Shown here in pieces: positions 10,590 to 20,451 of a stretch of 64,000 nucleotides of DNA. Where the stretch lies: assembly GCF_001411805.1 (NCBI RefSeq), contig NZ_CP007212.1, positions 372,001 to 436,000 on the forward strand, read 5' to 3'. Every line of letters begins with the position of its first letter. Within the stretch, counting starts at the first letter, position 1. The stretch comes from Burkholderia plantarii. GTDB lineage: Bacteria > Pseudomonadota > Gammaproteobacteria > Burkholderiales > Burkholderiaceae. Both the position numbers and the translations under genes were made by a program. The notes under the pieces are model-generated. The model had not been told where the DNA came from. It searched no databases and saw only the letters and a list, made by a program, of their open reading frames with translations.

Positions 10590-11660
10590 ATGACGACGCC
10601 ACAAGACATCATCCGCCGCGACGTGCTCGCGATGACGAGCTATCCGGTGCCGGACGCGACCGGGCTCGTGAAGCTCGACGCGATGGAGAACCCGTATACG
10701 CTGCCCGCGCCGCTCGCGGCCGGGCTCGGCGAGCGGCTCGCGCAGGTCGCGCTGAACCGCTATCCGTCGCCGCGCCCCGCCGCGCTGATCGGCAGGCTGC
10801 GCGCCGCGATGGGGATTCCCGACGGCTGCGAGGTGCTGCTCGGCAACGGTTCGGACGAGATCATCGGCATGCTGTCGGTGGCCTGCGCGCGACCCGGCGC
10901 GAAGGTGCTGATGCCGGTGCCCGGCTTCGTGATGGTCGAGCAGTACGCGCGCCTCGCGCAGATGGGATTCGTCGGCGTGCCGCTGCGCGAGGATATGTCC
11001 CTCGACGTCGACGCGCTGCTCGCGGCGATCGACGAGCACCAGCCGTCGCTGATCCATCTGGCCTATCCGAACAATCCCACCGGCACGCTCCACGCCGACG
11101 CCGACATCGAGCGCGTGATCGCCGCCGCGCGCGCGAGCCTGGTGGTGATCGACGAGGCCTACCAGCCGTTCGCCGAGCGCAGCTGGCTCGCGCGCGTGCC
11201 CGAATTCGACAACGTGGTGGTGATGCGCACCGTCTCGAAGCTCGGCCTGGCCGGGGTCCGCTTCGGCTATCTGGTCGGCGCGCCGGCCTGGCTCGCCGAA
11301 ATCGACAAGGTGCGCCCGCCCTACAACGTCAACGTGCTGACCCAGGCCTGCGTCGACTACCTGCTCGACCATCTCGACGTGCTCGACGCGCAGGCCGCGC
11401 AACTGCGCGCCGAGCGCGGCCGGCTCGCCGCGGCGGTGGCCGCGCTGCCCGGCACGACGGTGTTCCCGAGCGCCGGCAATTTCCTGCTGGTGCGGGTGCC
11501 CGACGCGCCGGCCCTGTTCGACGCGCTGCTCGCCGAGCGGGTTTTGATCAAAAACGTGAGTAAAATGCACGCGTTGCTCGCGAACTGCGTGCGGCTGACG
11601 GTCGGTTCTCCTGACGAGAACGCCGCGCTGCTCGCCGCGTTGCGACTGGTGCTGCGCTAG
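10590..11660 (+). CDS. hisC: Histidinol-phosphate aminotransferase
   Basis: 356 residues from the ATG at 10590. PLP-dependent transaminase acting on imidazole acetol-phosphate. The fold-type I features are clear: N-terminal [53 protein letters not shown] and the PLP lysine in [16 protein letters not shown]. The open frame extends upstream to 10458, but that stretch is a charged, low-complexity sequence without similarity to the family, so the later ATG is preferred. Confidence 0.94.
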   Translation: MTTPQDIIRRDVLAMTSYPVPDATGLVKLDAMENPYTLPAPLAAGLGERLAQVALNRYPSPRPAALIGRLRAAMGIPDGCEVLLGNGSDEIIGMLSVACARPGAKVLMPVPGFVMVEQYARLAQMGFVGVPLREDMSLDVDALLAAIDEHQPSLIHLAYPNNPTGTLHADADIERVIAAARASLVVIDEAYQPFAERSWLARVPEFDNVVVMRTVSKLGLAGVRFGYLVGAPAWLAEIDKVRPPYNVNVLTQACVDYLLDHLDVLDAQAAQLRAERGRLAAAVAALPGTTVFPSAGNFLLVRVPDAPALFDALLAERVLIKNVSKMHALLANCVRLTVGSPDENAALLAALRLVLR

Positions 11661-11735
11661 CGCGGGCCGCCCGCCGCCGGGCGGCCGCCGCTGCCTCGCT
11701 TGTCCCCCATTACCCAGTCCTTTCAAGGAATCACC

Positions 11736-12323
11736 ATGCGCGTGGCGGAAGTCGTTCGCGATACGAGCGAAACGCAGATCCGTGTGAAGATCAATCTCGA
11801 CGGCACCGGCCAGCAGAAACTGGCCACCGGCGTGCCGTTCCTCGACCATATGCTCGACCAGATCGCGCGCCATGGTCTCATCGATCTCGACATCGAAGCG
11901 CATGGGGATACGCATATCGACGACCACCATACGGTGGAGGACGTCGGCATCACGCTCGGCCAGGCGGTCGCGAAGGCGATCGGCGAGCGCAAGGGCATCC
12001 GTCGCTACGGCCATTCTTACGTGCCGCTCGACGAGGCGCTCTCGCGCGTGGTGATCGACTTCTCGGGCCGGCCCGGCCTCGAATTCCACGTGCCGTTCAC
12101 GCGCGCGCGGATCGGCACCTTCGACGTGGACCTGTCGATCGAGTTCTTCCGCGGGTTCGTGAACCACGCGGGCGTCACGCTGCACGTCGACAATCTGCGC
12201 GGCCTCAACGCGCATCACCAGCTCGAGACCGTGTTCAAGGCGTTCGGGCGCGCGCTGCGGATGGCCGTCGAGATCGACGGGCGCGCGGCCGGGCAGATTC
12301 CGTCGACCAAGGGCAGCCTCTGA
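11736..12323 (+). CDS. hisB: Imidazoleglycerol-phosphate dehydratase
   Basis: 195-residue monofunctional HisB (no phosphatase domain). The two His-rich manganese-binding motifs are present as [16 protein letters not shown] and [20 protein letters not shown]. The start is the ATG at 11736, 6 bases after an AAGGAA ribosome site; 12 in-frame codons upstream are not typical of the family. Acts between HisH/HisF and HisC in the pathway. Confidence 0.95.
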   Translation: MRVAEVVRDTSETQIRVKINLDGTGQQKLATGVPFLDHMLDQIARHGLIDLDIEAHGDTHIDDHHTVEDVGITLGQAVAKAIGERKGIRRYGHSYVPLDEALSRVVIDFSGRPGLEFHVPFTRARIGTFDVDLSIEFFRGFVNHAGVTLHVDNLRGLNAHHQLETVFKAFGRALRMAVEIDGRAAGQIPSTKGSL

Positions 12324-12418
12324 GCGAATCCGGACCGGCGCCGGCGGCCCCGCGGGTCTGACCGCGGCCCGCCGGCCGTAGATTCCGCCGCGCGCCGCGC
12401 CGCCTCCGACACCGCACG

Positions 12419-13039
12419 ATGGACTTGCTCAAATCGTTCATATCGCTGCTCGCGCTGATCAACCCGCTCGGCGCGGTGCCGTTCTTCCTGAGCCTGACGG
12501 CGGCGCTGACCGACGCCGAGCGGCGCAGGACGGTGCGCATCGCGGCGGTGTCGGTGTTCTGCGTGATCGCGGTCACCACGCTGCTCGGCCAGCAGATCAT
12601 CCGTTTCTTCGGGATCTCGGTGGCCTCGCTCGAAGTCGGCGGCGGCATCATCATGCTGCTGATGGCGATCAACATGCTGAACGCGCAGATGGGCAACACG
12701 CGCTCGACCCCGGAAGAGCGCGACGAGGCCGAATCGAAGCACAGCATCGCCGTGGTGCCGCTCGCGATCCCGCTGCTGACGGGCCCTGGCTCGATCAGCA
12801 CGGTGATCGTCTACTCGGCCAGCGTGGCCCACTGGTACGACCGGATCGGCCTGATCGCGATCGGCGCGGTGCTCGCGCTGCTCTGTTTCCTCGCGATGCG
12901 GCTCGCCGAGCCGATCGCGAACTGGATCGGCCGCACCGGCATTAATATTGCGACGCGGCTGATGGGATTGATGCTGTCGGCGCTGGCGGTGGAATTCATC
13001 GTCGACGGACTGAAGGCTTTGCTGCCTGCACTGAAATGA
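12419..13039 (+). CDS. MarC-family integral membrane protein
   Basis: 206 residues with six predicted membrane helices. Family features are the N-terminal [20 protein letters not shown] and the conserved [19 protein letters not shown]. MarC/UPF0056 proteins have no established transport substrate; a role in antibiotic resistance was proposed for E. coli MarC and later questioned. It sits inside the his cluster between hisB and hisH, and its stop overlaps the hisH start by 4 bases, so it is transcribed with them. Confidence 0.9.
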   Translation: MDLLKSFISLLALINPLGAVPFFLSLTAALTDAERRRTVRIAAVSVFCVIAVTTLLGQQIIRFFGISVASLEVGGGIIMLLMAINMLNAQMGNTRSTPEERDEAESKHSIAVVPLAIPLLTGPGSISTVIVYSASVAHWYDRIGLIAIGAVLALLCFLAMRLAEPIANWIGRTGINIATRLMGLMLSALAVEFIVDGLKALLPALK

Positions 13040-13677
13040 AAACTTCGATTGCGATTGTGGATTATGGGATGGGCAACCTGCGTTCGGTGGCCCAGGCGCT
13101 GATGAAGGCCGAGCCGGATGCGCAGGTGGCGATCGTCGATCGTCCCGAGGCGATCCGCGCGGCCGACCGCGTGGTGCTGCCGGGCCAGGGCGCGATGCCC
13201 GACTGCATGCGCTGCCTCGGCGAATCGGGGCTGCAGGAGGCGGTGATCGAGGCGTCGCGCAGCAAGCCGCTCTTGGGCGTGTGCGTCGGCGAGCAGATGC
13301 TGTTCGACTGGAGCGAGGAGGGCGACACGCCGGGCCTCGGGCTGCTGCCGGGCAAGGTGTTGCGCTTCGACCTGGCCGGCCGCGTGCAGGACGACGGCTC
13401 GCGCTTCAAGGTGCCCCAGATGGGCTGGAACCGCGTGCGCCAGACGCTCGCGCATCCGCTCTGGGCCGGCGTGCCGGACGAGGCGTTCTTCTACTTCGTC
13501 CACAGCTACTACGTGGTGCCCGGGAGCGCGGCGCACGCGGCGGGCGAGACCTTGTATGGCGAGCCGTTCGTCTCGGCGGTGGCGCGCGACAACATCTTCG
13601 CGACCCAATTTCACCCGGAAAAGAGCGCCGAGGTCGGGCTGCGGCTTTACCGCAATTTCGTGCATTGGCAGCCCTGA
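13036..13677 (+). CDS. hisH: Imidazole glycerol-phosphate synthase, glutaminase subunit
   Basis: 213-residue class I glutamine amidotransferase. It releases ammonia that passes to HisF. The nucleophile elbow GVCVGEQML contains the catalytic Cys, and the His-Glu pair is in QFHPEKS near the C-terminus. Starts by ATGA overlap with the marC-family gene. A 163-base gap follows before hisA, with an AT-rich TACTAA at 13757 that could serve as a weak -10 box. Confidence 0.95.
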   Translation: MKTSIAIVDYGMGNLRSVAQALMKAEPDAQVAIVDRPEAIRAADRVVLPGQGAMPDCMRCLGESGLQEAVIEASRSKPLLGVCVGEQMLFDWSEEGDTPGLGLLPGKVLRFDLAGRVQDDGSRFKVPQMGWNRVRQTLAHPLWAGVPDEAFFYFVHSYYVVPGSAAHAAGETLYGEPFVSAVARDNIFATQFHPEKSAEVGLRLYRNFVHWQP

Positions 13678-13840
13678 ACGTCGCGCGCACGCCACGGCGA
13701 ACGGGCCAGACATGCCCGTGGCGTGGGGCTCGCGCGTCAAAACCCTGAAAGACTTGTACTAAACTAGCAGACGGCGCGGTGCCGGTTGGGCCGGCAACGG
13801 CGCGTCACCCCTTCTTCTTTTCAGACGACTTCCGATTGCT

Positions 13841-14596
13841 ATGCTGCTGATTCCGGCCATCGATCTTAAAGACGGTCAGTGTGTGCGCCTCAAACAGGGC
13901 GATATGGACCAGGCGACGATTTTCTCCGAGGATCCTGCGGCGATGGCCCGCAAATGGGTCGATCTCGGCGCGCGGCGCCTGCATCTGGTCGACCTGAACG
14001 GCGCGTTCGCGGGCAAGCCGAAGAACCTCGAGGCGATCGAGGCGATCCTCGCCGAGGTCGGCGACGAGATCCCCGTCCAGCTCGGCGGCGGCATCCGCAG
14101 CCTCGAGACGATCGAGAAGTACCTCGACGCGGGTCTGTCCTACGTGATCATCGGCACCGCGGCCGTCAAGGACCCGGGCTTCCTGCAGGACGCCTGCACG
14201 GCGTTCGCGGGCAGCATCATCGTCGGGCTCGACGCCAAGGACGGCAAGGTCGCCACCGACGGCTGGAGCAAGCTGACGGGCCATGAGGTGATCGACCTCG
14301 CGCAGAAGTTCGAGGACTACGGCGTCGAATCGATCGTCTATACCGACATCGGCCGCGACGGCATGCTGCAGGGCATCAACATCGAGGCGACGGTGAAGCT
14401 CGCGCAGGCGGTCGGGATTCCCGTGATCGCCAGCGGCGGCCTGTCGAACCTGAACGACATCGAGCAGCTCTGCAGCGTGGAAGGCGAGGGAATCGAGGGC
14501 GTGATCTGCGGCCGCGCGATCTACTCCGGCGATCTCGACTTCTCGGTCGCGCAGAAGCGCGCCGACGAGCTGAACGGCGAACTCGACGACGCCTGA
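13841..14596 (+). CDS. hisA: ProFAR isomerase
   Basis: 251-residue TIM-barrel enzyme that isomerises ProFAR to PRFAR. The N-terminal [20 protein letters not shown] contains the catalytic Asp, the other half of the barrel shows [15 protein letters not shown] and [13 protein letters not shown] with phosphate-binding glycines. Preceded by the 163-base gap after hisH, which may hold its own promoter. Confidence 0.95.
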   Translation: MLLIPAIDLKDGQCVRLKQGDMDQATIFSEDPAAMARKWVDLGARRLHLVDLNGAFAGKPKNLEAIEAILAEVGDEIPVQLGGGIRSLETIEKYLDAGLSYVIIGTAAVKDPGFLQDACTAFAGSIIVGLDAKDGKVATDGWSKLTGHEVIDLAQKFEDYGVESIVYTDIGRDGMLQGINIEATVKLAQAVGIPVIASGGLSNLNDIEQLCSVEGEGIEGVICGRAIYSGDLDFSVAQKRADELNGELDDA

Positions 14597-14680
14597 CCCG
14601 CGGCGGCCGAGCGCCGCCGGCGTCATCGCCCAAGCCGCCCGCGCCGCGGGCGGCGTCACCTGCGGCACCTGTGTACCATC

Positions 14681-15460
14681 ATGGCTCTAGCTAAACGCAT
14701 CATCCCCTGTCTCGACGTGACCGCCGGGCGCGTCGTGAAGGGCGTCAATTTCGTCGAGCTGCGCGACGCGGGCGACCCCGTCGAAATCGCACGACGCTAC
14801 GACGACCAGGGCGCCGACGAACTGACCTTCCTCGACATCACCGCCACCTCCGACCAGCGCGACCTGATCCTGCCGATCATCGAGGCGGTGGCCTCGCAGG
14901 TGTTCATTCCGCTGACGGTGGGCGGCGGCGTGCGCGCCGTCGAGGACGTGCGGCGCCTGCTCAACGCGGGCGCGGACAAGGTCAGCATGAATTCGTCGGC
15001 GGTCGCCAATCCGCAGCTCGTCGCCGACGCGGCGAACAAGTACGGCTCGCAATGCATCGTGGTGGCGATCGACGCCAAGCGCGTCTCGGCCGACGGCGAG
15101 GCGCCGCGCTGGGAAGTGTTCACGCACGGCGGGCGCAAGGCCACCGGGCTCGACGCGATCGCGTGGGCGAGCCGCATGGCCGAACTCGGCGCGGGCGAGA
15201 TCCTGCTGACCAGCATGGACCGCGACGGCACCAAGTCCGGTTTCGACCTGGCGCTCACGCGCGGCGTGTCCGACGCGGTGCCGGTGCCGGTGATCGCCTC
15301 GGGCGGCGTGGGCTCGCTCGAGCACCTGGCCGACGGCATCGTCGACGGCCATGCCGACGCGGTGCTCGCGGCCAGCATCTTCCATTACGGCGAACACACG
15401 GTCGGCGAGGCGAAGCGCTTCATGGCCGGACGCGGCATTCCGGTGAGGCTCCCATCATGA
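14681..15460 (+). CDS. hisF: Imidazole glycerol-phosphate synthase, cyclase subunit
   Basis: 259-residue TIM barrel paralogous to HisA. The start [20 protein letters not shown] holds the catalytic Asp, and [16 protein letters not shown] holds the second one. Works as a heterodimer with HisH, making imidazole glycerol phosphate and AICAR. The stop overlaps the hisI start (ATGA). Confidence 0.95.
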   Translation: MALAKRIIPCLDVTAGRVVKGVNFVELRDAGDPVEIARRYDDQGADELTFLDITATSDQRDLILPIIEAVASQVFIPLTVGGGVRAVEDVRRLLNAGADKVSMNSSAVANPQLVADAANKYGSQCIVVAIDAKRVSADGEAPRWEVFTHGGRKATGLDAIAWASRMAELGAGEILLTSMDRDGTKSGFDLALTRGVSDAVPVPVIASGGVGSLEHLADGIVDGHADAVLAASIFHYGEHTVGEAKRFMAGRGIPVRLPS

Positions 15461-15876
15461 CGACGATACCGGCGACAGTTTCCCCCGCGTGGCTCGACAA
15501 GGTGCGTTGGGATGCCAACGGCCTCGTGCCGGTGATCGCGCAGGAGCTCGGCACGAACGACGTGCTGATGTTCGCGTGGATGAACCGCGAGGCGCTCGCG
15601 AAGACCGTCGAGACGGGGCGCGCGGTCTACTATTCGCGCTCGCGCCAGCGGCTCTGGTTCAAGGGCGAGGAATCGGGGCACGTGCAGCACGTGCATGAAG
15701 TGCGGCTCGATTGCGACGAGGACGTGGTGCTGCTGAAGATCGACCAGGTGTCGGGCATCGCCTGCCACACCGGCCGCCATTCCTGCTTCTTCCAGAAATT
15801 CGAGGGCACCGCCGAGGGCGGCGACTGGGTCGCGGTCGAGCCGGTGCTGAAAGATCCCGAGCACATCTACAAATGA
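15457..15876 (+). CDS. hisI: Phosphoribosyl-AMP cyclohydrolase
   Basis: 139 residues from an ATG that overlaps the hisF stop. Zinc-dependent cyclohydrolase; it is separate from HisE here, unlike the fused E. coli enzyme. Motifs: [40 protein letters not shown] and the metal-binding [12 protein letters not shown] with [13 protein letters not shown]. The upstream in-frame extension lies inside hisF and is not real. Confidence 0.95.
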   Translation: MTTIPATVSPAWLDKVRWDANGLVPVIAQELGTNDVLMFAWMNREALAKTVETGRAVYYSRSRQRLWFKGEESGHVQHVHEVRLDCDEDVVLLKIDQVSGIACHTGRHSCFFQKFEGTAEGGDWVAVEPVLKDPEHIYK

Positions 15877-16238
15877 CGCAGACCACCAACGACACGCTGC
15901 TGCGCCTCGCGGCCGTGATCGACAGCCGCAAGGGCGGCGATCCCGAGCAATCCTACGTGTCGCGCCTGTTCCACAAGGGCGACGACGCGGTGCTCAAGAA
16001 GATCGGCGAGGAAGCGACCGAGGTCGTGCTGGCCGCCAAGGACGTGCGCCAGGGCGGCGCGCCGACGGCGCTGGTCGGCGAGGTTGCCGACCTCTGGTTC
16101 CATTGCCTCGTGATGCTGTCGCACTTCGAGCTGAGCCCGGCCGACGTGCTGGCCGAGCTGGAGCGCCGCGAGGGCCTGTCGGGTCTCGAGGAAAAGGCGC
16201 TGCGCAAGCGCCGCGAGCGCGAGAACGGGGACGGGTGA
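15873..16238 (+). CDS. hisE: Phosphoribosyl-ATP pyrophosphatase
   Basis: 121-residue member of the MazG-like alpha-helical superfamily, acting just before HisI. Conserved [15 protein letters not shown] and [14 protein letters not shown] carry the metal-binding acidic residues. It overlaps hisI by 4 bases, and ends the his cluster. Confidence 0.94.
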   Translation: MTQTTNDTLLRLAAVIDSRKGGDPEQSYVSRLFHKGDDAVLKKIGEEATEVVLAAKDVRQGGAPTALVGEVADLWFHCLVMLSHFELSPADVLAELERREGLSGLEEKALRKRRERENGDG

Positions 16239-16310
16239 GCGGCGGCGGCCGGGCGGCGACGTCCGGGTGCGGGCCCTGCTCCGGTGATGTCATCAAAGGG
16301 AGGTAGCATC

Positions 16311-16727
16311 GTGGAAGATCCTTCGTGGCGCCCCGGCGACGCTTCCGTTCCGGATCGCTATCCGGCCTATCCCGGCGCCGCGCCGGCGGGCAGCCGTGAC
16401 GGCTCGCTGCGCACGCTGACGCATGTGCTGTATGCGCTCTACGCGGTCCACTGGCTGACGGGCGGCATCACCGGCCTGATCGCGATCATCATCAACTACG
16501 TGAAGCGGCCCGACGTGGTCGGCACGCGTTACCAGCAGCATTTCGAGTGGCAGATCCGCACCTTCTGGCGCGCGCTGATCCTCTACCTGATCGGCGTCAT
16601 GCTGAGCTTCGTCGTGGTCGGCTTTTTTGTACTCGGTGCGACGTGGGTCTGGACGCTGTACCGTATCATCAAAGGCTGGCTGTTCCTGAACGACGACAAG
16701 CCGCTCGATCCGAAGGCCTGGTTCTGA
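16311..16727 (+). CDS. DUF4870-like small membrane protein
   Basis: 138 residues from a GTG at 16311, chosen because GGGAGG lies 7 bases upstream; the open frame extends to 16284 but that region contains the ribosome site. Three hydrophobic stretches: a helix around residues 40-60 with HWLTGGITGLIAIIINYVKR, one around 83-105 (LILYLIGVMLSFVVVGFFVL) and a partly hydrophobic region to the end. The layout resembles the Tic20/DUF4870 family. No function is known. Confidence 0.75.
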   Translation: MEDPSWRPGDASVPDRYPAYPGAAPAGSRDGSLRTLTHVLYALYAVHWLTGGITGLIAIIINYVKRPDVVGTRYQQHFEWQIRTFWRALILYLIGVMLSFVVVGFFVLGATWVWTLYRIIKGWLFLNDDKPLDPKAWF

Positions 16728-16757
16728 GGTCGGGGGCCGCGCGGCGCGGAGAGCACG

Positions 16758-17123
16758 ATGAGTCACGATCCGGATTGCCTGTTCTGCAAGATCGCGGCGG
16801 GCGAGATTCCGAGCGAGAAGGTCCACCAGGACGACGAGTTCGTCGCGTTTCGCGACATTCATCCGGCGGCCGACACGCACGTGCTGGTGATTCCGCGCCG
16901 GCATCTGCCGACGCTGTCGGCGGCCACGGCTGAGGACGCGCCGCTGCTTGGTAGAATGCTGGTCCTCGTCGCGCGTCTGGCCGAGCAGCTCGGCTGCGCG
17001 TATACGGGCGGCGAAACCGGGTTCCGGACCGTCATCAATACCGGGCCGGGCGGCGGGCAGGAGGTGTTCCACCTGCACGCGCACCTGCTCGCGGGCCCGC
17101 GCCCGTGGAAGCGGATGGGGTGA
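16758..17123 (+). CDS. HIT-family nucleotide-binding hydrolase
   Basis: 121 residues. The N-terminal CLFCKIAAGEIPSEKVHQDD carries the zinc-type CxxC and the C-terminal FHLHAHLLAG is the HxHxH histidine triad. Hint-type family members hydrolyse purine nucleoside phosphoramidates; the true substrate in this organism is unknown. It stands between the his cluster and tatA on the same strand. Confidence 0.92.
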   Translation: MSHDPDCLFCKIAAGEIPSEKVHQDDEFVAFRDIHPAADTHVLVIPRRHLPTLSAATAEDAPLLGRMLVLVARLAEQLGCAYTGGETGFRTVINTGPGGGQEVFHLHAHLLAGPRPWKRMG

Positions 17124-17251
17124 ATCGGGCCCCGCAGGAAAGCAAGATCATCGCGGGCCGCGCCGCACCGGCGCCGGCCCGCATCGGGAAAGAGGCCGGC
17201 GTCGCCGGCAGTTGACGCCGCCGCGGCGGCGAGGTTGAGGAGAGTGGCATC

Positions 17252-17485
17252 ATGGGCGGATTGAGCATTTGGCACTGGCTGATCGTTTTGCTGATCGTGG
17301 CACTGGTGTTCGGCACGAAGAAGCTGCGCAACATCGGCAGCGATCTGGGCGGTGCGGTGAAGGGCTTCAAGGACGGCATGAAGGAACACGAGACCCCGGC
17401 CGACGCGCAGCAGCTGCCGCGCACCGGTTCGGTGAACGTCGACGCGAAGGAAGCGGCGCGTTCGTCCGATTCGAACAAGGCGTGA
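17252..17485 (+). CDS. tatA: Twin-arginine translocase subunit TatA
   Basis: 77 residues: one N-terminal membrane helix ([20 protein letters not shown]), the [14 protein letters not shown] hinge that starts the amphipathic helix, and a polar tail. TatA polymerises to form the pore of the Tat export pathway for folded proteins. A GAGGAGAG ribosome site precedes the ATG. Confidence 0.95.
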   Translation: MGGLSIWHWLIVLLIVALVFGTKKLRNIGSDLGGAVKGFKDGMKEHETPADAQQLPRTGSVNVDAKEAARSSDSNKA

Positions 17486-17511
17486 TGAACGCGCGCTGAC
17501 GGGACGCCGCG

Positions 17512-18051
17512 ATGCTGGATCTGGGTCTTTCCAAGATGGCGCTGATCGGCGTCGTCGCGCTCGTGGTGCTCGGCCCCGAGCGCCTGCCGCGCGTCGCGCG
17601 CACGGCCGGCGCGCTGTTCGGGCGCGCGCAGCGCTACATCAACGACGTGAAGGCGGAAGTCTCGCGCGAGATCGAACTCGACGCGCTGCGCACCATGCGC
17701 ACCGACTTCGAGAGCGCCGCGCGCAACGTCGAGAACACGATTCACGACAACCTGCGGCAGCATGAGGCGGACCTCAACGACGCCTGGAGTTCGGCCGTCT
17801 CGGGCGACGCCGCGTCGTCGCCGGTTTCGGTGTCGGCCGATGGCGCCTCGGGCTTCGGCTCGACGTCGTGGCAGGGCGGCGGCGCCAGTACCGGCTTCAC
17901 GCCGAAACGCCGCAACTGGCGCGTCAGGCAGTCGGCGACGCCGGCCTGGTACAAGCGCGCCTCGCTGCGCCGCACCCACGTGCAGTCCGGCGCCGCGCGC
18001 GTCGCGCGCCATCAGCCGGCCAGCCTGCGCCGGCCCGTGCGCTTCTTCTGA
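17512..18051 (+). CDS. tatB: Tat translocase subunit TatB
   Basis: 179 residues. The N-terminus MLDLGLSKMALIGVVALVVL with LGPERLPRVARTAG is the TatB membrane helix and hinge (Glu in place of the TatA Gln region). The following amphipathic helix and a Ser/Arg-rich tail after about residue 100 vary between species. Together with TatC it forms the receptor for twin-arginine signal peptides. Confidence 0.93.
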   Translation: MLDLGLSKMALIGVVALVVLGPERLPRVARTAGALFGRAQRYINDVKAEVSREIELDALRTMRTDFESAARNVENTIHDNLRQHEADLNDAWSSAVSGDAASSPVSVSADGASGFGSTSWQGGGASTGFTPKRRNWRVRQSATPAWYKRASLRRTHVQSGAARVARHQPASLRRPVRFF

Positions 18052-18102
18052 GCGTCTGACGATGCCGACGATGCGTGCCCATCACCTGAACCGAGGGCCT
18101 GC

Positions 18103-18888
18103 GTGAGCGACCCCCAGCACAATCCGGAAGAAGGCCGGGAAGAAACCTTCATCTCCCATCTCGTCGAACTGCGCGACCGCCTGATCCGGGCGGGCGGCGC
18201 CGTGCTCGTGGTGTTCGTCGGGCTCGTCTACTGGGCGCCCGACATCTTCCGGCTGCTGGCGCGGCCGCTGATGCAGAACCTGCCGAAGGACGGCAAGATG
18301 ATCGTCACCGACGTGACGGGCTCGTTCTTCGTGCCGATGAAGGTCACGATGCTCGTCGCGCTGGTGATCGCGCTGCCGATCGTGCTCTACCAGATCTGGG
18401 CGTTCGTCGCGCCGGGGCTCTACCAGCATGAGAAGCGGCTGGTGCTGCCGCTCGTCAGCAGCAGCTACTTCCTGTTCCTGTGCGGGATGGCGTTCGCCTA
18501 CTTCGTGGTGTTCCCGACCATCTTCCGCGTGATGGCGCACTACAACGCGCCGCTCGGCGCCGAGATGTCGACCGACATCGACAACTACGTGAGCTTCGTG
18601 CTCGGCATGTTCCTCGCGTTCGGGGTCACGTTCGAGGTGCCGGTGATCGTGGTGCTGCTGGTGCGCATGGGCGTGCTGCCGCTCAAGAAGCTCAAGGAGA
18701 TCCGGCCCTACGTGATCGTCGGCGCGTTCGTGGTGTCGGCGGTGGTGACGCCGCCCGACGTGTTCTCGCAGCTGATGCTGGCGCTGCCGCTCGTGGTGCT
18801 CTACGAAGTCGGGCTGCTGGCCGCGCGGATCTTCGTCGGGCACGGCGCGGCCGTGAAGAAGGACGAGGAGTCCGGGGCGACGGGCTGA
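18103..18888 (+). CDS. tatC: Tat translocase subunit TatC
   Basis: 261-residue six-helix membrane protein starting at GTG 18103. N-terminal FISHLVELRDRLIRAGGAVL carries the conserved Glu for signal-peptide recognition; later ALVIALPIVLYQIWAFVAPG and the FGVTFEVPVIVVLLVRMG segment confirm the family. Followed at once by an intrinsic terminator, so the tat genes end a transcript. Confidence 0.95.
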   Translation: MSDPQHNPEEGREETFISHLVELRDRLIRAGGAVLVVFVGLVYWAPDIFRLLARPLMQNLPKDGKMIVTDVTGSFFVPMKVTMLVALVIALPIVLYQIWAFVAPGLYQHEKRLVLPLVSSSYFLFLCGMAFAYFVVFPTIFRVMAHYNAPLGAEMSTDIDNYVSFVLGMFLAFGVTFEVPVIVVLLVRMGVLPLKKLKEIRPYVIVGAFVVSAVVTPPDVFSQLMLALPLVVLYEVGLLAARIFVGHGAAVKKDEESGATG

Positions 18889-19223
18889 CGCGTCGGCGTG
18901 CGCGGTGGTCGAATCATCGGGAAGGGCGGCATGGGCCGCCCTTTTTCGTTGCGGGAGGAAGCGGGCGGGGCGTTGTATTGGCGTGGCGGTGCGCGGCCGT
19001 TCGGCGCGCGGGCGGCGGGGATGGCGTAAGCGTGATGGATTCGATGCAATGCGGCGGGACGGGGGCGTGATGGTAGCCATCCCGATGCGGTCGCCATCGG
19101 CGCATCGCCGCTCAACACGCCCCGCTTGCCGGCCCCGAGGCCGGCCGTCGCACGCCCCGCAACTTCCCCGCTGCCTGGGCGAGCGCGCGCCGGCCGCCTC
19201 GCCGGGCGCCGCGCCTCACGCGC
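18889..19223. other. Intergenic region between tatC and the DegS-like gene
   Basis: 335 bases between two convergent genes. Apart from the tatC terminator it contains one perfect 7-bp hairpin (stem 19128-19134 with 19139-19145, loop CCGA) that could help end the minus-strand protease transcript, though no T-run follows. I see no gene here. Confidence 0.5.
18922..18946 (+). terminator. Intrinsic terminator after tatC
   Basis: GGGCGGC (18924-18930), a 4-base loop and GCCGCCC (18935-18941), extended by A/T pairs, followed by five T residues. A classic rho-independent terminator 35 bases after the tatC stop. Confidence 0.85.
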
Positions 19224-20429
19224 TCATTCGGCGTCGTCGTTCTGGTCGTCGTTGGCCTGCTTCGGCGGCGGCGGGCGCTTGCCGATCACCACCGTCACCT
19301 CGAAGCTGCGCGTCTTGCGCACCACCTGCACCTTGGTCGGCGTGCCTGGCTTGATCTGCGCGACCACGTTGAGCAGCTTCGTGGTGTCGGTGATCGGCTC
19401 GTCGTTGACGGTGGTCAGGATGTCGCCGGGCTTGATGCCGGCCTTGTCGGCCGGGCCGCCCTGCAGCACGCCGGCCACGATCGCGCCGGTTTTCTGCGCG
19501 AGCCCGAACGAATCGGCGATCTCGGGCGTGACGTCCTGCGGCTCCACGCCGATCCAGCCGCGCGTGACGGCGCCCGTCGTGATGATGCTCTCCAGCACCG
19601 TGCGCGCGGTCGAGACGGGGATCGCGAAGCCGATCCCGAGCGAGCCGCCCGAGCGCGAGTAGATCGCCGTGTTGATGCCGAGCAGGTTGCCGTTCACGTC
19701 CACCAGCGCGCCGCCCGAGTTGCCCGGGTTGATCGGCGCGTCGGTCTGGATGAAGTTCTCGAAGGTGTTGATGCCGAGGTGGTTGCGCCCGAGCGCGCTG
19801 ATGATGCCCATCGTCACCGTCTGGCCGACCCCGAACGGGTTGCCGATCGCGAGCACCACGTCGCCCACGCGCGCGCGGTCCGAGCGGCCGAGCGTGATGG
19901 TCGGCAGGTTCGTCAGGTTGATCTTCAGCACCGCGAGGTCGGTCTCGGGGTCGCTGCCGATCACCTTGGCCGTGGAGGTACGGCCGTCGGCCAGCGCCAC
20001 CTCGATCTGGTCGGCGCCGTCCACCACGTGCTGGTTCGTTAGAATGTAACCTTCCGGGCTCACGATGACGCCCGAGCCGAGGTTCGACGCCGGTTCCTCC
20101 TGTTGCCGGCGCGGATTGCGGTCGCCGAAGAAGTAGCGGAACAGCGGATCCTTCGCGCGCGGGTCGGGCGGCAGCGAGCCGTCCTTGCTCGAAAACACGT
20201 TGACCACGGCCGGCATCGCCTTTTGCGCGGCATCCGCGTAGGACGTCTGCGCCGGCGCGCCGGCACCGCCCGGCGTGACTTCGCGCAACGCCACGATCGG
20301 TGCCGCGAGTTGCTTGCCGAGCTGTCCCTGGCGCTGCAGCCATTGTGGCTTGAGGGTCGCGACGATGAACATCAGCGCGAGCAGCACCGTCACCGCCTGT
20401 GCGAAGAACAGCCAGAAGCGTCTAAGCAT
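19224..20429 (-). CDS. DegS/HtrA-like membrane-anchored serine protease
   Basis: 401 residues. An N-terminal membrane helix ([17 protein letters not shown], about residues 10-26) anchors a trypsin-like domain with catalytic His in [10 protein letters not shown] (about 134), Asp in [10 protein letters not shown] and Ser in [10 protein letters not shown] (about 238), followed by a single PDZ domain ([20 protein letters not shown]). One PDZ plus an uncleaved anchor resembles DegS/AlgW, the stress sensor that cuts RseA-type anti-sigma factors, more than two-PDZ DegP. It is not next to rpoE/rseA here. A minus-strand TATAAT lies 17 bases before its ATG. Confidence 0.9.
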   Translation of the reverse strand: MLRRFWLFFAQAVTVLLALMFIVATLKPQWLQRQGQLGKQLAAPIVALREVTPGGAGAPAQTSYADAAQKAMPAVVNVFSSKDGSLPPDPRAKDPLFRYFFGDRNPRRQQEEPASNLGSGVIVSPEGYILTNQHVVDGADQIEVALADGRTSTAKVIGSDPETDLAVLKINLTNLPTITLGRSDRARVGDVVLAIGNPFGVGQTVTMGIISALGRNHLGINTFENFIQTDAPINPGNSGGALVDVNGNLLGINTAIYSRSGGSLGIGFAIPVSTARTVLESIITTGAVTRGWIGVEPQDVTPEIADSFGLAQKTGAIVAGVLQGGPADKAGIKPGDILTTVNDEPITDTTKLLNVVAQIKPGTPTKVQVVRKTRSFEVTVVIGKRPPPPKQANDDQNDDAE

Positions 20430-20445
20430 TTGAAGAGATTAGGGG

Positions 20446-20451
20446 ATTATA
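20446..20451 (-). promoter_or_regulatory. TATAAT -10 box of the DegS-like gene, overlapping the Nif3 start
   Basis: Read on the minus strand this is a perfect TATAAT, ending 16 bases before the protease ATG. Its first base is the A of the Nif3 ATG on the other strand. No strong -35 is seen, and the implied leader would be about 10 bases with no clear ribosome site. Confidence 0.4.

Noticed and set aside
8961..12218. Very long minus-strand open frame of over 1000 codons opposite hisD, hisC and hisB.
   Set aside because: It is Arg/His/Ala-rich, spans three well-defined genes and their gaps, and has no motifs. A shadow caused by GC-rich codon bias.
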